From assembly GCA_016630955.3 (NCBI GenBank), contig CM049985.1, positions 1,054,001 to 1,118,000 of the forward strand: a stretch of 64,000 bases of DNA, read 5' to 3'. The stretch comes from Didymella arachidicola (lineage: Eukaryota; Ascomycota; Dothideomycetes; Pleosporales; Didymellaceae). Made by a program: the position numbers and the translations under genes. Positions 21,274 through 34,800 of the stretch are shown here, piece by piece. The notes beneath the pieces are model-generated. The model made no database searches and was not told where the DNA came from. It saw nothing but the letters and a program-made list of their open reading frames with translations. Position 1 is the first letter of the stretch, and every line of letters starts with the position of its first letter.

Positions 21274-22721
21274 TCAACGCCTGCCACCACCCTGTCTGGC
21301 CTTCACTGTCTTCAGTATGTCTACGTCTCGTCGGGAGCTGTTGCCCTCGTTGAAGGTGACATGGCTTGTGGGCGCAATATCGTATGTCATACGACCGGTC
21401 TCCATGCGAGCGCGCTGGTATGCCTTCGGGACCTCGAGTGCCTTCTTCCTTGCAGCAGCCAGAGCAGCCGCCTGGCTGTTTGCGGCAGCGTTGCCAGTAG
21501 CGGCCTTTCGTCTACGTGCACGTTAGTCAAAAGCAAACTTCGAAATGTATAATGTACGTACGTAGGATCGAAATCAGCCTGTTTGAACTCTTTCTTGCGG
21601 TAGTCGTCTGTCCGCCTGAGGATAGGGCGGGTCCAATCTGTGAAGAGGCGTTCAGCTTGTCGCTTGATTGTCAATTCAGGACGCTTGCTCTTGATGTAGA
21701 ACATGATGACTTTGCCGATACCAGATGCAACGAGAGTGTCCTTGTTGATGGGTAACTTGGCCAATGCAGCGAATAGCTCCTTCTGAATATCGTAGGCTGG
21801 GAGACTGCCGTCGCTGAGGGGTTCGAGGAAGAAGCGTACTGCCTCCAGGATGTTCGACTCGGGATCCACAATCGACTCTTTGAGGTTGCTCTTGTTCAAC
21901 AATGCAACGACTTCTGGAAGGAGCTTGAGCTTGTGTCGAGCTGGTTCACCGCGCTTGCGCCCTTCGTTGTCTGCCTCTGCCGCCTGCGCCATACGGCGAC
22001 GCATCTCCTCGATTTCCTGGTCGGCCATCTGCTCGAGATCGATCCCATCCTTCTTGCGACGGCGGGTAGAGCTGCTCTTCACGATGGCATCCATTTGACG
22101 TTCGAGTGCGCGTTTTCGACCTGTCATTTTGTCAGTGTCTGACTCGTTCTAGGTTCCCTGGCATGACGTACGCTCTTCGGGCGTAAGGTTTGCCTCCGCC
22201 TCTTCATCCGGGCTGGCACCTCGTATCGGGCGTTCCTTTTTAGACCTTCTGCTCTTCCTGCCGCCCTCTGCAATATCACCACCCTCCTCATCGCCGTCCT
22301 TGTTCTTCTTACGACGTGGCTTGTCGGCGCGTTTCTTCTTTTTCTTTGGCTCCTCGCCTTCACCTGCAGCACGCTTCCTCTTGTGCACTCCGATCTGCTT
22401 GACCGTATCCTCGTCGATGGCGCGCTCTTCAATGGCGATATTGCTGGCATCAAAATCGCCAAACTGCTCGTCCATTTCCGCATCATCAAGGACTTCTGAC
22501 AACGCAGACTCGTTGTCTGACAAGCCAGCTTCGATGTCGTCCTCATCAGGCATCTCCTCCTTATCCTCCGTTACCTCCATGTCCTGGTACGTCGTGGCAT
22601 TGGTAGGGTTCGGCACAGAGTTCTCTTCGTCGATCTCGGGGCGCAGAGGATCATTGGGATCGTTGCCAGCCTCGGGCAGCGGCGAGTTGGAATGCGACTT
22701 GTTGAACTCGACGTCCTCCAT
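21274..22721 (-). CDS. iws1: Iws1/Spn1 transcription elongation factor
   Basis: Three exons: 22721-22172, 22120-21562 and 21511-21274, giving 448 residues. Iws1 binds Spt6 and RNA polymerase II in the nucleus and links elongation to mRNA processing and chromatin. The N-terminal 180 residues are acidic and disordered with Lys-rich patches (KKKKKRADKPRRKKNK), typical of the family. The conserved TFIIS-N-like (LW) domain follows from about residue 250: KLLPEVVALLNKSNLKESI, ILEAVRFFLEPLSDGSLPAYDIQ, SGIGKVIMFYIKSKRPE and RQAERLFTDWTRPI. The end is a basic, Ala-rich tail. All splice joins keep the frame and use GTACGT donors. It is divergent from pcf11, another factor coupled to Pol II, across an 820-bp shared upstream region. 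Confidence 0.92.
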
Positions 22722-23541
22722 GTTGCTGATTTTGTGCGTTTTAGGGGCGCTGAAGTCGGTGTAATATTGGTTGCGTCGATGACTCGAAGACTCGATATGT
22801 GGAGACCTGCGACCGTGGCTCTAGAGGCGAGAGACGTCAGACAATGGCGATGATATCTGCGCTTCGTGAAAGAAAGTTGTTGCTGAGCGCGACTGTCAAT
22901 GACGCGCGGACCTTCTATTTCCCCGAGGCTTGGCGTCGCGGAGCTGGAAGGCGCGGCCTGGGCTACGCAGACGCAAACCACGATTCATCTCTCTTCAACC
23001 ACAGTACGGCCAGCCTACGCCGACCGTGACCTGCTGTCGTGTCGTTGTAGCGCGCATATAATTTTCCCTCTTCGTCTTTTTCTGACCATCCCCTTAACAA
23101 AAATCACTCTGCTACTAACCCCGCGACACAGCACCTGCAGCCGTCACGGCCGCAACACCTGCTCATCAGCGGGATCTACACCACACGCATACGCTTGTCG
23201 AGCGTAGTGATAGACACGCTGCTCCGCGTCTATTAGCGAGTAGAGGAGGAAGGCACACATTGGGTGGAGTGCAGTGGCTGGAGGAAAGCGAGTCTTGTCT
23301 CTGTCCTGGCTGTCCTGGCGCAGTTCTCTTGCTGCATAACCCAGCGAGGTCATAGCTAGTAGCAACACAAACATCCTGTCACACCGTGTGTTCGAAAGAG
23401 AGGAAGCATCTGTTTGTTTTGTCTGCAAGAACGGCCTGCTTGGAACGCCTATTACCGTCTACAAAACGCATTCAGCGCGACTGCATTTCACGTCTAACCA
23501 TCCACCCCTTCCCCCAAAGCACATACAATCTACTGCCCATC
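22722..23541. promoter_or_regulatory. Divergent promoter region, iws1 / pcf11
   Basis: 820 bp between two divergently transcribed Pol II-coupled genes. No supported gene inside. CT-rich stretches precede the pcf11 start. Shared control is plausible but not shown. Confidence 0.45.
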
Positions 23542-25652
23542 ATGTCGCCACCCGCTGCTGAGGTGGCCGCCGACTTTCGCGATGCTCTGCAAGATCTGAG
23601 GCTGAACAGCAGACCAGAGATCAGCAATCTAACCCTCATCGCGAAGGAGAACACAGAGTATGCGCAAGCAATTTCGACCGAACTCGAGAACCACATTCGA
23701 ACAGTAAGTTCAGACACTATACTGATATGCCCACGCCTCTTGTCTTGCAAGTGACTGACACGTGCCAGACGCGTCCAGAATGGAAGCTCCCGTCTCTTTA
23801 CGTTCTCGATTCTATCGTGAAGAATGTCGGCACTCCCTACACTGTGTACCTCGGAAGGAACCTCTATCGCACATTCATGGACGCCTACCTTGTGGTTGAT
23901 CAGGCTACTCGTAAGGCCATGGAGGGTCTGCTCAGAACATGGAAGCAGCCGGTGCCCGAGTCGATGGACACTCGTCCCGTCTTCCCGGCCAATGTCACCG
24001 CCGACATCGAAAACGCTGTTAACAAGATCCGTTCAGTCGCTGCTCAGGCACAACCACCACGGCCTATGCATGCGCTTCCGCCGCGCCCGCCGTCGAATGT
24101 TGCATGGAGAGATACTTCTACACCCCCACAGAACCTGCTCCGGTACCCAGCACCCAACGATCCACGACGCCCGACAGGCCTACCGCTGACACCTCAGTAT
24201 GGCGTACCTTCGGCTACACCGCCAGTGCCTTATGGTTTCAACAGTCCTCAGGCTATGTCTTCAGTCGATCTAGCTGATTTGAAGGCGGAGGTGGCCCAAC
24301 TTGTTTCGACCACGCAGACCTCATTTGCCCACAACCCTGCTGATAGGCACGTTCAGACGAAGCTGCAAGCTCTTCTCTCGCTCAAACAGGTACTTGAAAC
24401 TCAGACTTTGCCCCCTCAGCAGCTTGAAGCTGTGCGCAAGCAAGTGCGATCTCTTGCGCCCACTCCCACGCCCATGCCAACCTTCGCGCCGCCCACGCCC
24501 GTGCCTGGTTTCCCCCCCTACGGCATGCCTCCAGGCTTTGCTCCTACCGGAACCTCGCCTGCGAGTGCATCACCTGATATTGCTCAATTGCTAGCAGGGT
24601 TCAGGCCGCCCGTGCAATCGACACCACAGCCCGCGCCAACTCCACAACCTCCAGCGACCTTCAATCTTGCTGATCTTCTGAAGCGGGTCTCATCACCAGC
24701 GCAGTCATCTTCGGTGCCTGCGCCTGCCCCCTTCCAGCCGCCACCTGTGGCTGGCTTCCCGCCGCCAATCCCAACGCCTGTCCCTGCCCCAGCTGCGGCT
24801 GCTCCACCGCCAACAGTGAATCCTACTGCAAATCTGGCAGCTCTGCTTGCCCAGTTCAGCAAGCCAGGGGCTGTGCCACCGCTCGTATCTTCTACCCCTG
24901 TGCAACCTGTACCTACCCTTCAGCAAGCAGCACCTGCACAGGGCAGCGCTGCCTGGCTGCTTGCTGCTCTCGGTGGCACGTCAGGTGCAACGCCCGTCAA
25001 CGGAACTACATTTGGCGCCCAACCAATGTTACGGCAGATCTCAGCCCCCAACAACAGCTCCAACGATATCGAGCTCACCACGGCATCCATAAAAATGCCC
25101 CGCTTCCACCTCATATCGCGCTTATACGAGGCAAAGCCCAACATCTGCGCCACGTGCGGTCGCCGCTTCGAAAGCACCCCTGAGGGTAAAGAGAAGAAGG
25201 CTCGACACATGGACTGGCACTTCAAGGTCAAAGACCCCGACGCTGCCAAGCGCGGTGTACACCGCAGCTGGTACATGTCCGAGAAGGATTGGATCGACTA
25301 CCGCGAAGTCGACGAGACCACGCCTGCTACCGACATCACAAGCACGAACAACGTCGCAAAGCCCAAGAAGCAGGCCAAGGATCGCTACGTACTTCAGCCT
25401 GACGCCGCGCTCCAGCATGCGCCCTGCCCAATCTGCCAGGAGAAGTTCGAGCCTCAGTGGAACGTTGACGCGAACGACTTCGTCTGGATGGATGCGCTAC
25501 AAGTCGGTGGGAAAATCTACCACGCTACCTGCTTTGAGGAGTATAGCAAGGGTGCTGGTATACCAATGCCAAGTACACCTGATTCAGTGCTGGGAAAGAG
25601 GAAGGCTGATGGTGGTATGGGAGTAGAGGGGAAGAAATTTAGGGCTTTCTGA
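23542..25652 (+). CDS. pcf11: Pcf11, CFIA mRNA 3'-end processing and termination factor
   Basis: Two exons, 23542-23703 and 23769-25652, giving 681 residues. Pcf11 is the cleavage factor IA subunit that binds the Pol II CTD and drives cleavage/polyadenylation and termination. Residues 5-140 form the CTD-interacting domain, with LPSLYVLDSIVKNVGTPYTV and GRNLYRTFMDAY just after the intron. The centre (about 170-450) is Pro/Ala-rich with a helical patch, KLQALLSLKQVLETQTLPPQQ. The C-terminus has the two zinc modules that flank the Clp1-binding region: CATCGRRF...HMDWHFK and CPICQEKF...HATCFEEY. Clp1-contact residues such as SRSWYMSEKDWI-type sequence appear here as RSWYMSEKDWI. Length and order fit fungal Pcf11. 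Confidence 0.93.
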
Positions 25653-28600
25653 GCTTTTCTAAATAGCAAGTGGCCGTCAAGACGGCGATGCATAGCGTGG
25701 TGTTCGTTTCAACTGTTTTGCACTGTTCCATTGGGAAAGCATGTTGGCATGTACATATAGACCTCACATCAATCAATTGGGAACATATTTCTACCCCCCA
25801 ATGTCTCTCTAGGACTCAAAACACCACGTGAAGATTGCGGTGTGCTAATTCTATATTCTCCCCAAGAGTACTCCGCTGGAAACGATGTTTTCAACATCTT
25901 CATGGCTCTTAAAGGCCGACGCAACTGCTCATAGACCATACACTCCTGAGAGCATGCATGTGTCGTATGTCTCCCGTCCAGCTTCCCGAGCGCTGATCAC
26001 GTATTCTCTGACCCATCGTCGACAACACCAAAGCCCCTCTCTACTACTCTCCGACGACGCATCCGTAACAACGTGCCATGATCTATGTCGAAAATTTGCT
26101 GCCCTGGTCTTTGATGTCTTGCGTGCCAGAACATCTCTGTATTCTGTTAACATCCGCTGGGAGTAGAATTTCTGTACCGAGATCTTCTCCTGTGCATTTC
26201 TTTACTTCTCGATACATGATCGTCCTGTTAGCCGTTGTCAGACATCCCCCAAAGAGCGAGGTCCTCGCAGGCATCTGTCCTAGCAGAAGTGGTTTGGCGA
26301 TGTACCAAGTCAATCAGGAAGTATAGCAAGTATATCTGGCGTTCTCTTTGATGCGGCACACTGTAGAGCTCTTACGGTGTACCTTGTATCCTTATCCTTC
26401 GGTCTCATTTGCACATCGTTTAGTCCTCTCCCTGAATTTCTACGTCGCCCGTGGCTACGTGCTGTGTCTGAAGTTATGACTTGCACCTCGTGAAGACCTA
26501 CCCTCTGGTAAATAGTACGATAGAATACATGCTTTGAGCCTGCGCGTTCCCGCTTCGACCTCCGTGTCGAGAAATGGAAATGAGCACTGCGAGGCCTTGT
26601 GTTCACCCTTCTCTCCTTCCGAGAAGCACCTCGAAAGGGACCTCAACCATGTTCCTGGCCCTCGTTTCAGGGGACGCACAAACCATCCTGGTATCTGCTG
26701 TTTTCTCTGTAATCGTTGTTCTCAGATTCAACCACTGAACATGTTGGAGCTACGCTCTGCACGATGAAGACGTGGCGACCTTGCTAAGCATGCTTCTCAA
26801 TCTCGACCAGAAACGGCAACAGCACGCTATGAGAGCTGTCTGCGTCCTTTCTCTTCTCTTCTCTTCCATCCGCCTTGCAAGTACCAGAAGTCATCTCCAC
26901 ATGGGCGCAAAAATGCACCTCCGTCGCATCAGCCACAACATACAGTCACTCCTGATGCATGTCGACCGCCGGCTTTGGCTAGATCTAATGTTGGCAGAGC
27001 GCCTTGCTCCTTACAAACAATTCAAAGGAATGCGACGCAGTCTCTGCAGTCGTGTTGGTACGCTCAGATTAAAGGAAACAAGAGAATGTTTGGCGTATTG
27101 GTGTCTCGTTGGAGCATTTCAAAAGAGGCTGCATTGGAATGCCCAAATGCGCGAGTTGTGGTGTATATCGTCCTTATGTTTTAGTAATTATCTGCGCTCT
27201 GCTTCGAGCTTTGCGTCAGAGAATAACACAACTACACTCGTGCTACTTGAGCTGCAATCCATTATGATAAACACCGCAAAGATTCATATTGCTTGATTCC
27301 AACTCTTGCTCGATACCTTAGTCTACTGCTTTCTCAAGGCACCGGGTATTGGCCGCGCAATACGGAATAAAGCCTCGGTTGCAGGCGAAGAGCACAGCAC
27401 CAGCTCTACATAGCAACCGCGGCCCAGGCATCTCACAGATCAGCAAAAGTCCAGCAAAGTTCGAAACACCAATACACATTTTCTTGGCACATGCGTCGCT
27501 GAACTAAGGGATGATTGCGATCACCGACAAAGGATGCTGATACCAGCGTGTGCGGCGGCTAGAGCTCAGGCACGCCAGTCCGCAGGGCTCGCGACTCGCA
27601 ATTGCATGTTACTGTTTCAATAATCCGGTACGTGGTGCGGTGTAGAAGCGCAATGAAAGCTTGACAAACGAGCAGAGGGCAGAAGCCGTCTTGTGGCAGG
27701 TGCGCGCTCGATGCGCAGGTTGGCTCCTCACACCTGTCAATACTCGAGCAACGTGGGTCTTACAACGGTCGACAGGAGAGCGCAATCAGTCATACTGTGT
27801 ACAGAGTGCGGGGAGGTCGTTGATACTCGACACAAGCTGGAATAGTAGCGAGGCGTTCGCAGGGAATTCCGAGCTCATAGTGCAGTCGGAAGAAGCAGGT
27901 ACGAAGCTCCGACGCGGTTCCTGGCGCCGGCTGAAAGGCACTTAGCTGCATGTCTGGAGTTTTCTAGAGGGAATTCTGGCGGTGAATGTGGGGCCCCAGT
28001 CCCACGCCGGTTCAAATTCGTTGACCTCAATCTCGCGCACACCAGACAGGGCCAGAAGCACGATCTGGCGTCCTGGGCACTTCGTGCAAACTCGGATTCC
28101 ATCTCACGGCCGGAACACTGCCGCCAAGTACTGTGCAAAAAAAAAAAACGCATTTCCCGGGAGGAATCGTTGCTGGGCGGAGGACTTGGCGCGTTTCTGC
28201 AGGCGCAAGAGAGGCGTACAGTAACCTCTGGGCAGTAGCGGGGGCCATCGTACTTCGTGAAGCGTAATCGTGGGGAGTTTAGCACGGCCCTTACTTGTAC
28301 GGAGAATCAATAAGGATTGACCAGAAAAGCGGGTGGGTTGCGCAAGGAATCATCTGCTTCGAGGCTCGTGTCCGTGGATGTACTTGGCGGGAAGGACGCA
28401 TTGCTTATGACGGTTAGACAGTTGGCACATTGTATAGTAAGATGTCTGGGCGAAGTCGCCAGGGAGGCATTGACAGCTATGAGCGGAACGTTGCAGACAA
28501 GACATTTGCGTTGCACAGGACAGTCGCGATGCTCTTCTTGCAACCTGGCAGAGGATGCGGCAATGCGTGGCAGCAAAGTCCTAATCTTGAGGTGTGTTCT

Positions 28601-31600
28601 TCGTTACGTGCTGGATTGGAATGAGGCCACCAATCATCGCTCGCATGACAGCCTTAGAGGGGGCTAGTGCGCATCCTGCACGTTTGATTGCGCGAGAGTC
28701 GCCCCGAGCGGGTCCAACCGCGAAACCAAGCAGAGCCGCTTGAATGCGTTCGCGCTTATGCAACCGCTGCAGGTAAAAATTCGACGTCCTGCAGCTGCAG
28801 CCAGGATTACAGCTTCACTCTGGACAGGTTGCGGTTCTGCCACGACTCACGAAGCAGACAGAGAACATTCAAAGTGGACCCGGGCCTTTTAGAAACGGAT
28901 GTCGATCTCGTTGCGCAAGTCTGGAGGATGGGGGTGGAGCTGCCTCGGCGCCAAGTGCGATCACCACATTTTTCAATGCCGAGTGCTCACGGGTTCAGAA
29001 GTGGTTGACGATGTGCAACAAACAAACAATCCGGTGCTTGGCTGTGACAGCAGTATGCCTCAGGTCGCGTTTGGGAGGTTGGTAGACGCCAGAGGGACGT
29101 TGCGCAAGTGCGCGGGTTTACACGCAGATCCATTGTTGATCGAGCAAGATGTTGCGTGGGCAGTTGCAGCGAAAGTCCTATAAGGTCCTCCTCATTGGTC
29201 GTGCAGGAAACGGTTCGCACATGAAACGCTACCAATGGGTTTCTTCGCAGGGTGATACTGCTCATCGGTATTGAGCAAGTTGAGACTGTTTTGTGCCGCT
29301 GCAGCCACGGGTAGTTGGAGACGACACAGCTCCTTGCTTGGTTCATGACGTTTCAGAGGTGGTTGGTACCTGCATCTGGGGAAAAGTGCCGAAGAGGTTG
29401 GAGACGAAACATTGGAGGTTGCAGGCAATTGCCCCTACGAGCCAGTTCCTTGCTACACTTGTCCAGCTTTTCGTGAAACATAATTATGGTGATTGCAGTC
29501 TTCTTCGTGGCCGAGGGAGTACGGAGGCAAACGGTGCGTCTGAGAAATGTCAGGGTCCATGACAAGAAATGTAAAGCTTTGTGCACGTTCGACCTGCAGC
29601 TGAGTCTGGAGAGGAGGCGGGAGAGCATTTCTCATGCGTCAAGCTCGTGGAGACGCTGGATCAAGCGTTGCGGTTAGTAATGGTCTACAGTGGGTACAGA
29701 TCAATATCCGAAGCACTCGGACTTCTATCCCAATCATCCCCAAATACTATAGTTAGGCGCTCCACCCAGTCAATTGTGGAAGTAATGCAGGCACAAAATA
29801 ATTCACCGTACCTATCCCAAGAGTATTGGCAAGGTAACTCGATAAGAGCCTGCATCGTGAGGTTGTGGATAGTGAAACGCGTCGCAAAGTTCCTTCAGTC
29901 GAAACGATAGTTGTCGAAACATAAGGCTCTATACTGCGGGAAGTGGCGCCTGAGGCAGGATATGGACATGGTGCGGCAGCGACGTTAGCGGTCCGACACC
30001 GGGAAACGTGTCGCGATTCAGGCTCGGAAACAGTGTTGTGCAGCGCGAGGGAACTTCGCCGAGGCACAGTTGACTATTCAATCGAATCGCAGAAATACGC
30101 CATTATTATTCCCGAGCAAGATACGGCGGTGAGCTCGTCAAATCAGCCTGCCGGTGAAGCATCGGCAGTCGCACCTGTGGACCCATGTATTGATTGGCAA
30201 GAGGTCACGTGCGCGGCTGTTCCTTCCATCGCGACTGCCGCATCGGGCATGCCTTCCTGGACTGCGTAGCTGGCCAGGCTGGCCGCTCATAGCGGCAGAC
30301 AGCGCAGCAAGCCAAATATGGAGGCCTGCGTTTGATGAGTATCCAGTGTTCATAGCAGCGGCGCGCGCTTGCGACTGATCTGGGTGTGTTGTCGTATTAC
30401 AATAATACGCTCTGTAATTGGGAATCCGCAGTTGCCCTAGGCAACTCGGCACTGTGGCCGCTCTGATTCGGCCAGCGATGGGGCGTCTATTCAGCAGCCC
30501 TGGTGGCCTGGGCACTGAGCACTCGCCTGCGGCGATGCGGCCGCGGCCAGTCTCGGTGCTTCTGAAGTCGCAGCCGGCGCGGGGGTGGACGCAGGCTTGC
30601 GATGCAAACAGTTGCTCCTCTGGGCATGCCTGATCGCTGCAATGCAGATGGGTCTGGAGAAGGCTCGGAAAATGGCAATCGCTCACTGGCGGCGAGGCCC
30701 TGCTATTGCCTGCCATGGCCCTGCCAGCACCGCAAGCTCACGCAGGGAAGCCAGCAATGGGGCCGCGACGTGCGCTAGAAGCGAAAATTGTGAAAACCGC
30801 TCATCGCGTGGGGAATGCTCGTTGAGGCTCTGCGGCTTCGCTCTCTCGTGCGAGCTGCGACGGAGCTCCATGGCTTGCTCCAGGGCTCGAAAATACCTCG
30901 CCGGCGCATCTCGCGACCGGACGCGCCCCCCAACAGTGACCGCCAGCTCCAGTCGCGTCGAGGATGCCCTGAAACCAAAGCTTGCCCTCTTGGCTGCAGA
31001 AGCTTGGTGCATGGGGTCGGAGGCTGATGCCAGTCTGAGGCGCCTTACTGATTGTGGCGTCGTGCAGTGCGAGGCCGCGATGGTGGAGGTGCTGGCTGCT
31101 CGCTGCCAACGTCATAAAGCACCATCCCTGCTGGCGTTGCACACAGTCTCGTGCTATCCCACACGCTTAATTTCTCCTGCCGCTCAGCGTCGCGCTATGC
31201 TCCTGCGACCCAGATCGCGAGGAGGGCAGACGCCCTAGCGGCTGGGTGTGGGGCGCTGGCAGAGTGAACACCGAGGACAGACAGACGACCTGAGTACACG
31301 GTGAATGCCTGCCCGCGCGCCGTTGCGTGCAGTAAAGAATCATGCAACCTCCATGGCTGCACCCGTGCTCTGTGCAGCCGGCTGGCGGACGCGGATAGGC
31401 ACTCGCTGCAACGGGCAAAGGCCGCAAATCGCCTGGAGCACGGGCCGCAAATGACATAGCGTGTGCGCGATTTATTGTAGCTCTTTCGGTTTGTTGTGGG
31501 CGGCGCCTTGGGTCGTGCACCCTCAACCTTGGACTGCTATCGACGAGGCCAATCACCAGCCATCGGCATACACGGATCCAGCCAGCAGATTTTTCCCTGA

Positions 31601-31609
31601 GCGCCTTTG
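25653..31609. other. Gene-poor region upstream of the H+-ATPase gene
   Basis: About 6 kb with no ORF I can support. ORFs of up to 190-220 codons exist (for example 26772-27296 plus, 30138-30716 minus, 30585-31238 plus). They overlap on both strands, have no motif and have Arg/Ser/Cys-heavy shadow composition. A 12-13 nt A-run is at about 28138. I saw no tRNA, rRNA or transposon ends. It could hold a long promoter, noncoding transcripts or decayed repeats. Confidence 0.5.
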
Positions 31610-31660
31610 GATATAATCCGCGGCGCGCCCTCCTCCCCTTCTATTTCTTCACAGAGAAGG
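31610..31660 (+). promoter_or_regulatory. TATA-like box and CT-rich tract of the H+-ATPase gene
   Basis: GATATAAT at about 31610-31617 is followed by a CT-rich stretch (31629-31660), and the ATG is about 200 nt downstream. A TATA-like element followed by a pyrimidine tract is typical of strongly expressed fungal genes. The coding sequence itself has the matching strong codon bias. Confidence 0.4.
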
Positions 31661-31815
31661 ACTCGCTCGCTCCTACCGATAGCTGAGCTTGCCCGACCTT
31701 GACAACACAAAGCCTCCCTACCTCCGGTCGCTGGGAGCCTTCTCTGTGATAAACAACTACAACACCCACTAATATCCCGACCCCCGACAATACCACTGAG
31801 CATATCTTAATTACC

Positions 31816-34800
31816 ATGGCACCCGGCGAAGATGTCGAGCGCGGGCGCGCCTCGAGCGCTGCTGAGCGCCAGAAGTCCATCGTCTCCATGACCGAGTTCG
31901 AGGGCATGGACGAGTACACTGCTCTGCAGAAGTACATCCTCTTCTACCGCGACCCCAGGGCCGCCGGTCACCACCAGGAGGAGGCCCCCAAGAAGAAGAA
32001 GTGGTGGCAGTCCGGCGGCGGCAAGGCCGCCGGTGGTGCTGATCTCGCCGCGGAGGTCCCTGACGACTGTAAGTTCATTTTTTAATTATTCAATTGCACT
32101 CCAGATGCATCAATTGGCAACACCGCGTGTCACTCCACAATCTGCATCTGCGTCTGGCACCATTATTCGGTGGCGCTTTACACAGCTCTCAGCTTCAGGC
32201 TGGGAGCTCCCAGCTTAGCATGGGCGTGCTGCAGCCGCTGTGGGGCCACATCACGTGCGAACGGTCTTGTGCGACAGCTAGGCCTCACCCGGCAACGCCT
32301 CAGCATGCAATCCATTTTTGTGCATCCCATCAAAGATCATCTGCTGACACACAATGCAGTCGTCAACACTGAGCTTCGCACTGGTCTTACCTCCAGCGAG
32401 GCTGAGAGCCGTCGCAAGCGTTATGGCTTCAACGAGATCTCCTCGGAGAAGACCAACCTCCTGAAGCAGTTCATGGGTTACTTCACCGGTCCTATTCTCT
32501 ACGGTATGCATCTGCACACAACTTTATTCATTATTCACAACTAATGCAAGCCAGTCATGGAACTTGCCGCCCTTCTCGCCGCCGGTCTTCAGGACTGGAT
32601 CGATTTTGGTGTCATTTGCGGTATTCTTCTTCTTAACGCTATCGTCGGTTGGTACCAGGAAAAGCAGGCTGCCGATGTCGTCGCCTCTCTCAAGGGTGAC
32701 ATCGCCATGAAGGCGACTGTCGTCCGTGACAACCAGCAACAGACTATTCTCGCTCGTGAGCTCGTCCCCGGTGACATCGTCGTCGTCGAGGAGGGTGCTA
32801 CCGTCCCTGGTGACGTCCGTCTTATCTGCGACTACGAGAAGCCCGAGGACTTCGAGCTTTACCTCAAGCTCAAGGCCGAGGACAAGTTCCACGATGGTGA
32901 CCCAGACGAGAAGGAGGACGAGATTGACGAGGACAAGTTCGACGAGGAGAACCCCATTTCCCAAGGTGTTTCCCTTGTTGCTTGCGATCAGTCTGCCATC
33001 ACCGGTGAATCCCTCGCTGTCGACAAGTACATGGGCGAGGTCGCTTATTACACCACTGGGTGCAAGCGCGGCAAGGCCTACGGTATTGTCATCGCCACTG
33101 CTAAGCACTCTTTCGTCGGTCGCACTGCTTCGCTCGTCCAGGGCGCTCAGGACCAGGGTCACTTCAAGGCTATCATGAACTCCATCGGTACAGCGCTTCT
33201 CGTCTTGGTCATGTTCTTCATCCTTCTGGCCTGGATCGGTGGTTTCTTCCGTCACGTTCCCATCTCCGTCGCTCGTGAGGGTACTGACAAGTCTGTCACT
33301 CTCCTCCACTACGCCCTGATCATGTTCATCGTCGGTGTTCCCGTCGGTCTTCCCGTTGTCACCACCACCACCCTCGCTGTCGGTGCTGCCTACCTCGCTG
33401 AGCAGAAGGCTATCGTCCAGAAGCTCACTGCCATCGAGTCCCTCGCTGGTGTTGATGTTCTCTGCTCTGACAAGACCGGTACCCTCACCGCCAACCAGCT
33501 GTCTCTTCGCGAGCCCTACGTCGCTGAGGGCCAGGACGTCAACTGGATGATGGCTGTCGCCGCTCTCGCTTCTTCCCACAACCTGAAGTCTCTCGACCCC
33601 ATCGACAAGGTTACCATTCTGACCATCCGCCGCTACCCCAAGGCCCGTGAGATCCTTAACATGGGCTGGAGGACCGAGAAGTTCACTCCTTTCGACCCCG
33701 TCTCCAAGCGTATCACTGCTGTCTGCCACATGGGTGGTGACAAGTACGTCTGCGCCAAGGGTGCCCCCAAGGCCATTGTTAACCTTGCCAACTGCGACGA
33801 GATCACCGCCAACCTCTACAAGGAGAAGGCTTCCGAGCTTGCCCGCCGTGGTTTCCGTTCCCTTGGTGTCGCTTACCAGAAGAACGATGGTGACTGGATC
33901 CTTCTTGGTCTCTTGTCCATGTTCGACCCCCCTCGTGAGGATACCGCCCAGACCATCATTGAGGCTCAGCAGCTTGGTGTTCCCGTCAAGATGTTGACTG
34001 GTGACGCTATTGCCATCGCCAAGGAGACCTGCAAGATGCTTGCCCTCGGAACCAAGGTTTACAACTCTACCAAGCTCATCCACGGTGGTCTTACCGGTAC
34101 CACTCAGCACGATCTCGTTGAGCGTGCTGACGGTTTCGCTGAGGTTTTCCCCGAGCACAAGTACCAGGTCGTCGAAATGCTCCAGCAGCGTGGTCACTTG
34201 ACTGCCATGACTGGTGACGGTGTCAACGATGCTCCTTCCCTGAAGAAGTCCGACTGCGGTATTGCCGTCGAGGGTTCTACCGAGGCTGCCCAGGCTGCCG
34301 CTGATATCGTCTTCCTTGCCCCCGGTCTGTCCACCATCGTCCTTGCCATTAAGACTGCTCGCCAGATTTTCCAGCGTATGAAGGCCTACATCCAGTACCG
34401 TATTGCCCTCTGTCTCCACTTGGAAGTTTACCTCGTCACCTCGATGATCATCCTCAACGAGACCATCCGTGCTGAGCTCATCGTCTTCCTTGCCCTCTTC
34501 GCTGATTTGGCTACCGTCGCCGTCGCTTACGACAACGCTCACTCTGAGCAGCGTCCCGTCGAGTGGCAGTTGCCCAAGATCTGGCTCATCTCCGTCGTTC
34601 TCGGTCTCCTCCTTGCTCTCGCTACCTGGATCATCCGTGGCACTCTTTTCCTGCCCAACGGTGGTATCATTGTCAACTTCGGTGCCATCCAGCCCATCCT
34701 CTTCCTTGAGGTTGCCCTTACTGAGAACTGGCTCATCTTCGTCACCCGTGGCGGTAAGACTTTCCCCTCGTTCCAGCTGGTCATCGCCATTCTCGGTGTC

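Noticed and set aside
26772..27296. 174-codon plus-strand ORF in the gene-poor region
   Set aside because: No motif or signal peptide, composition like random sequence; cannot be supported.
28006..28030. GGTTCAAATTCG as a tRNA B-box
   Set aside because: No matching A-box or cloverleaf could be built around it.
28138..28150. A-run as a LINE or retro-pseudogene tail
   Set aside because: No adjacent coding remnant or target duplication seen.
30138..31238. Overlapping ORFs of 190-220 codons on both strands upstream of the H+-ATPase
   Set aside because: Open on several frames because of high GC; Arg/Ser/Cys-heavy, no domain, no consistent splice pattern.
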